Source: Pelargonium nanum (Eukaryota; Streptophyta; Magnoliopsida; Geraniales; Geraniaceae). From it: a DNA stretch of 23,935 nucleotides. Location of the stretch: the NCBI GenBank assembly GCA_036897485.1, contig JAYMTF010001356.1, positions 1-23,935 on the forward strand, written 5' to 3'. Below, piece after piece: positions 21,699 to 23,935 of this stretch (its first letter is position 1; every line of letters begins with the position of its first letter). The translations under genes and the position numbers were made by a program. A model generated the notes under the pieces. The model was not told the origin of the DNA. It saw nothing but the letters and a program-made list of their open reading frames with translations, and made no database searches.

Positions 21699-22440
21699 TG
21701 TGAAAAAATGAATTATAGGGTGATATAATATATTGTGTTTGCTCCAATTTGATGGCAACTAATCGCTCTGGCACTAGTCGAAGATGGTTTGTCATTCTTT
21801 TTGAATTTGGTCATGAACTTTTCGTATGGAGCTCAATGCTGTTTTTAAAACTTTTTTAACTCAAAATTATCCCTCTATTTTTAAATGGAATTGAGGAATC
21901 GAAATCATTAATGAGGTGATGACATCTCATTAAAATTCTTGGATCCGGCCGGGTCGCTCCGCTTCCACCAGTTCAGGTATGGATAAATTTAATGATGTAT
22001 CGCCGTCTCATTGGTTAGGCTAAGCCAAAAATTAGTTGGCCAATATCTTTTTAAATATGGAGTCAAAATAATCATTGTTAGTTTTTGTCAGTTTTTCTGT
22101 TAAGTAGTTAGAATTTAAAAAAATTTCTCTCTCTATTCTAAAATAAGTGTATTGTTTTTCTTGAACTTTTATCTTAATATAAATGTTTTTTTTTAAATTA
22201 GTTATGTATGAATTGTATATTTTTTCTCTTTAACACATGATATTACAACCATCGAGGTGAGTAATTTAAGGTACCTTGAGGTCTCATCTCGTGTTCTAGT
22301 CACTCTTCTGGTGTTATTGATAACACATAATCACGATAATATAATATATGATTGTTATGTAATGAATCACGTGACTAACCCATAACATATCCTGTCAACA
22401 AAATAATTATTCAATATTTGAAATTGAGAGAGTTGATGTT
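21699..22440. other. Lipase 3' UTR and intergenic spacer
   Basis: The first 150-200 bp probably carry the lipase 3' UTR. The rest is AT-rich, with a short inverted repeat AATGAG/CTCATT around 21909-21930. I see no gene before the snRNA locus. Confidence 0.6.
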
Positions 22441-22445
22441 TAGTG

Positions 22446-22614
22446 AGCCCCACCAAGAGAGGTGAGGCTTCCAAAAATAGACGAGAAGCTGACCAAAGTA
22501 AGGTTTCGCAACTCGCGCTAAAAAGAAGTGTTCATTGTACTCGGTGTCGGCACGACCTGTCGTCACTATACGTTCATTAACAGGTCGCCTTTCACCCCTG
22601 ACAGGACGGGTACT
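22446..22614 (-). ncRNA. U4atac: Candidate U4atac snRNA (minor spliceosome)
   Basis: The predicted RNA is about 169 nt, with its 5' end near 22614, 30 bp downstream of the first base of the TATA box. From 5' to 3': (1) CCGUCCUGUCAGGGG (22609-22595) can pair with the U6atac segment CCCCUUGACAAGGAUGG except for single bulges, as expected for U4/U6atac stem II. (2) A stem-loop (22586-22554) is closed by GACCUGU/ACAGGUC with kink-turn bases AAUGA and GUGA; its loop, ACGUAUAGU, closely matches human U4atac GCGCAUAGU. This is the 15.5K/SNU13 binding site. (3) GUGCCGAC (22553-22546) is partly complementary to GUUAGCAC of U6atac (stem I). (4) An imperfect hairpin lies at 22477-22523. (5) An Sm site, AUUUUUGG, lies at 22478-22471. 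(6) A 9-bp terminal hairpin lies at 22469-22446. U4atac chaperones U6atac in the U12-dependent tri-snRNP. Comparison with human RNAs is from memory; a diverged gene copy cannot be excluded. Confidence 0.78.
22471..22478 (-). other. Sm-protein binding site of the snRNA
   Basis: AUUUUUGG in the predicted RNA, single-stranded between the central hairpin and the terminal hairpin. This is the canonical Sm-site arrangement of RNA polymerase II snRNAs. Confidence 0.75.
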
Positions 22615-22636
22615 TTCTTCCTCCACCTTCTCCTCT

Positions 22637-22644
22637 TATTTATA
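22637..22644 (-). promoter_or_regulatory. TATA box of the snRNA gene
   Basis: TATAAATA on the minus strand. It lies 33 bp downstream of the upstream sequence element and about 30 bp upstream of the inferred RNA start. In plants a 33-34 bp USE-TATA gap specifies RNA polymerase II, while a gap about ten bp shorter specifies polymerase III. Confidence 0.85.
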
Positions 22645-22677
22645 GACTCAATCTGCACTCTACTTTTTCCTTTCTTC

Positions 22678-22688
22678 CGATGTGGGAC
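22678..22688 (-). promoter_or_regulatory. Upstream sequence element (USE) of a plant snRNA gene
   Basis: GTCCCACATCG on the minus strand is a perfect match to the plant snRNA consensus RTCCCACATCG. It sits at about -64 to -74 relative to the inferred RNA start, the canonical position. Confidence 0.88.
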
Positions 22689-22740
22689 TAACTTACTATT
22701 GTCAAAGTCCATCATTATTAGTTTAAGCCCAACCAATAAT

Positions 22741-22933
22741 ACCATGTATTCTTTTGAAAACCAAAACAAGCATCAACTCCCAGAGAGAACTCATGGCCTC
22801 GACGCCCTCCACCGTGCTCCGCCGCACCTGAGGCGGTGCCGGAGGTGGCCCCACCCGATGGACCACCCCGCCACCACCCGTCGGTCGATCTCACCATCGA
22901 AATTGGGCGAATCTGACAGATTCCTTGATCTAG
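22741..22933 (+). other. Possible first exon of a divergent + strand transcript
   Basis: A GC-rich block (about 22790-22930) stands out from AT-rich flanks and ends in a good donor, CTAG|GTATGAG (GT at 22934-22935). Two starts are possible: ATG 22741 opens a long frame, and ATG 22794 stops after 12 codons. If spliced to the acceptor CAAATTCAG at 23892-23900, the long frame ends at once. The block may therefore be a 5' UTR exon, a noncoding RNA exon or a broken gene fragment. I recognise no protein family. It lies divergently about 50-120 bp from the snRNA USE. Confidence 0.35.
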
Positions 22934-23935
22934 GTATGAGTTTTGTTCATCTTCTTATGTTGATAATTATGATGTACTTCAATAATGTATGTATTCGTTG
23001 TTCAATTTGAGTTAAATGTTATTTCGGATTCTGGACATCATATTATTTTGATATTAGTACAATTAGAAATTTGTTTTATTATCTGCATTTGAGGTTTTTA
23101 TGAGGCTTCACTCACTGAACTGTTCTTAAAGAATTGTGTCATTCATGTTTTGGGTTTGGTATCTAATTGTGTCCACAAGTTAGACCATCACTTAGGTTAT
23201 TGATCCTTAATGCCACTCAAGGTGTTTTTTTAATTTTTATTGTGAATTCTCTGCTTAGGTAGTTAGGTTAGTTTTCCATTAATGTAGGTAATTCTTATTT
23301 GTAGGTTTATCAAATTTTGGTAAATGCTGTTTTGACCAATAGGCAGGAACGATTCTCAATATAAATATGTTAGTGATGGGATGAGGATGTTTCACAGTAA
23401 AATTTTCTAGCTCAATTACAACTTATTGCTGGACCTCATTAGATAATTAGTATTTAAATTCACCCTTATAGGATCACATTTAAGAAGTTTCTATCATCTA
23501 CTTGGTTGTATAGAGTAGCACTCCAAAATTTCCTATTGCTATTAATATGTTGAAATACTGAGGGAGATGGGTTGTTTACACCCATCATATGTGTCCTGTA
23601 TTGTGAAATCTAGATTTCATTCGTGGAAAGCATGTCCAATTTGCGAATTTAGCCAAGTCCTGTTATTGTACATTGGACGTTTTAGTCTTTTATCCCATCC
23701 ATGAGTATCATAATAAGCTTTTGTAATTAGAATACGTAATTTTCTTCAGATTAGCTGGTCTTACTTCTTAAAATGTTCAGGGTGGTTCTAGTACTCTTTT
23801 TGTATGCCAAAGGGATATGGTTTATAGTTTAAGTAGTATCTTTTTATCATTCCATTCTACACTAAGAAATAAAACTCTTTTTATGTTTGCTCAAATTCAG
23901 ACATTTAGAGTCAAATAACTCTGTGCTTCTGCCTA
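22934..23935 (+). other. AT-rich sequence to window end, probably intron
   Basis: Nothing coding or repetitive is recognised. The composition and the candidate donor (22934) and acceptor (23899-23900) are consistent with a leader intron of about 1 kb belonging to a gene that continues past the window. Confidence 0.4.

Noticed and set aside
22411..22626. 71-codon minus-strand ORF across the snRNA locus
   Set aside because: It begins at a non-ATG codon, coincides with the structured RNA and has no recognisable protein motif.

Overview
The window is nuclear DNA from a flowering plant, most likely a core eudicot. The evidence is AT-rich intergenic and intronic sequence, GT-AG split genes with short exons, plant-type promoter elements (site II TGGGCY boxes, G-box/ABRE cores, an snRNA upstream sequence element) and small non-autonomous DNA transposons. 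I could not identify the species. Exon coordinates were worked out by hand from splice signals, reading phase and protein-family knowledge.

Layout: (1) 1-970: a TA microsatellite, a possible retroelement ORF fragment, then a promoter with a tandemly duplicated cluster of site II boxes. (2) 971-9586, + strand: a 17-exon gene for a PUM24/Puf6-type nucleolar Pumilio protein (632 aa predicted). A 645-bp hAT element with a perfect 8-bp target duplication sits in intron 6, and a 122-bp tandem duplication crosses the intron 8/exon 9 junction. (3) 10438-11761, - strand: a 4-exon gene for a small J-domain protein (228 aa), convergent with PUM24. (4) 11762-15150: a long AT-rich intergenic stretch with direct repeats, a possible SINE and ACGT-core motifs upstream of the J-protein gene. 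(5) 15151-21698, + strand: a 7-exon class-3 (alpha/beta hydrolase) lipase gene (637 aa), with a MULE-like element in intron 5 and a hAT MITE in intron 6. (6) 22446-22689, - strand: a candidate snRNA gene. (7) 22741-23935: a weak candidate for the first exon and intron of a divergent + strand transcript.

The most notable item is the - strand RNA gene at about 22446-22614. It has a plant snRNA upstream sequence element and a TATA box at RNA polymerase II spacing. The predicted RNA has a 5' region complementary to U6atac, a U4atac-like 5' stem-loop with a kink-turn, an Sm site and a 3' terminal hairpin. I read it as a U4atac snRNA of the minor (U12-type) spliceosome. Protein-centred annotation would miss it, because the only ORFs across it are spurious.

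The three protein genes have no evident shared pathway: ribosome biogenesis (PUM24), a chaperone cofactor (J-protein) and lipid hydrolysis (lipase). The site II promoter of PUM24 fits co-regulation with ribosome-biogenesis genes.
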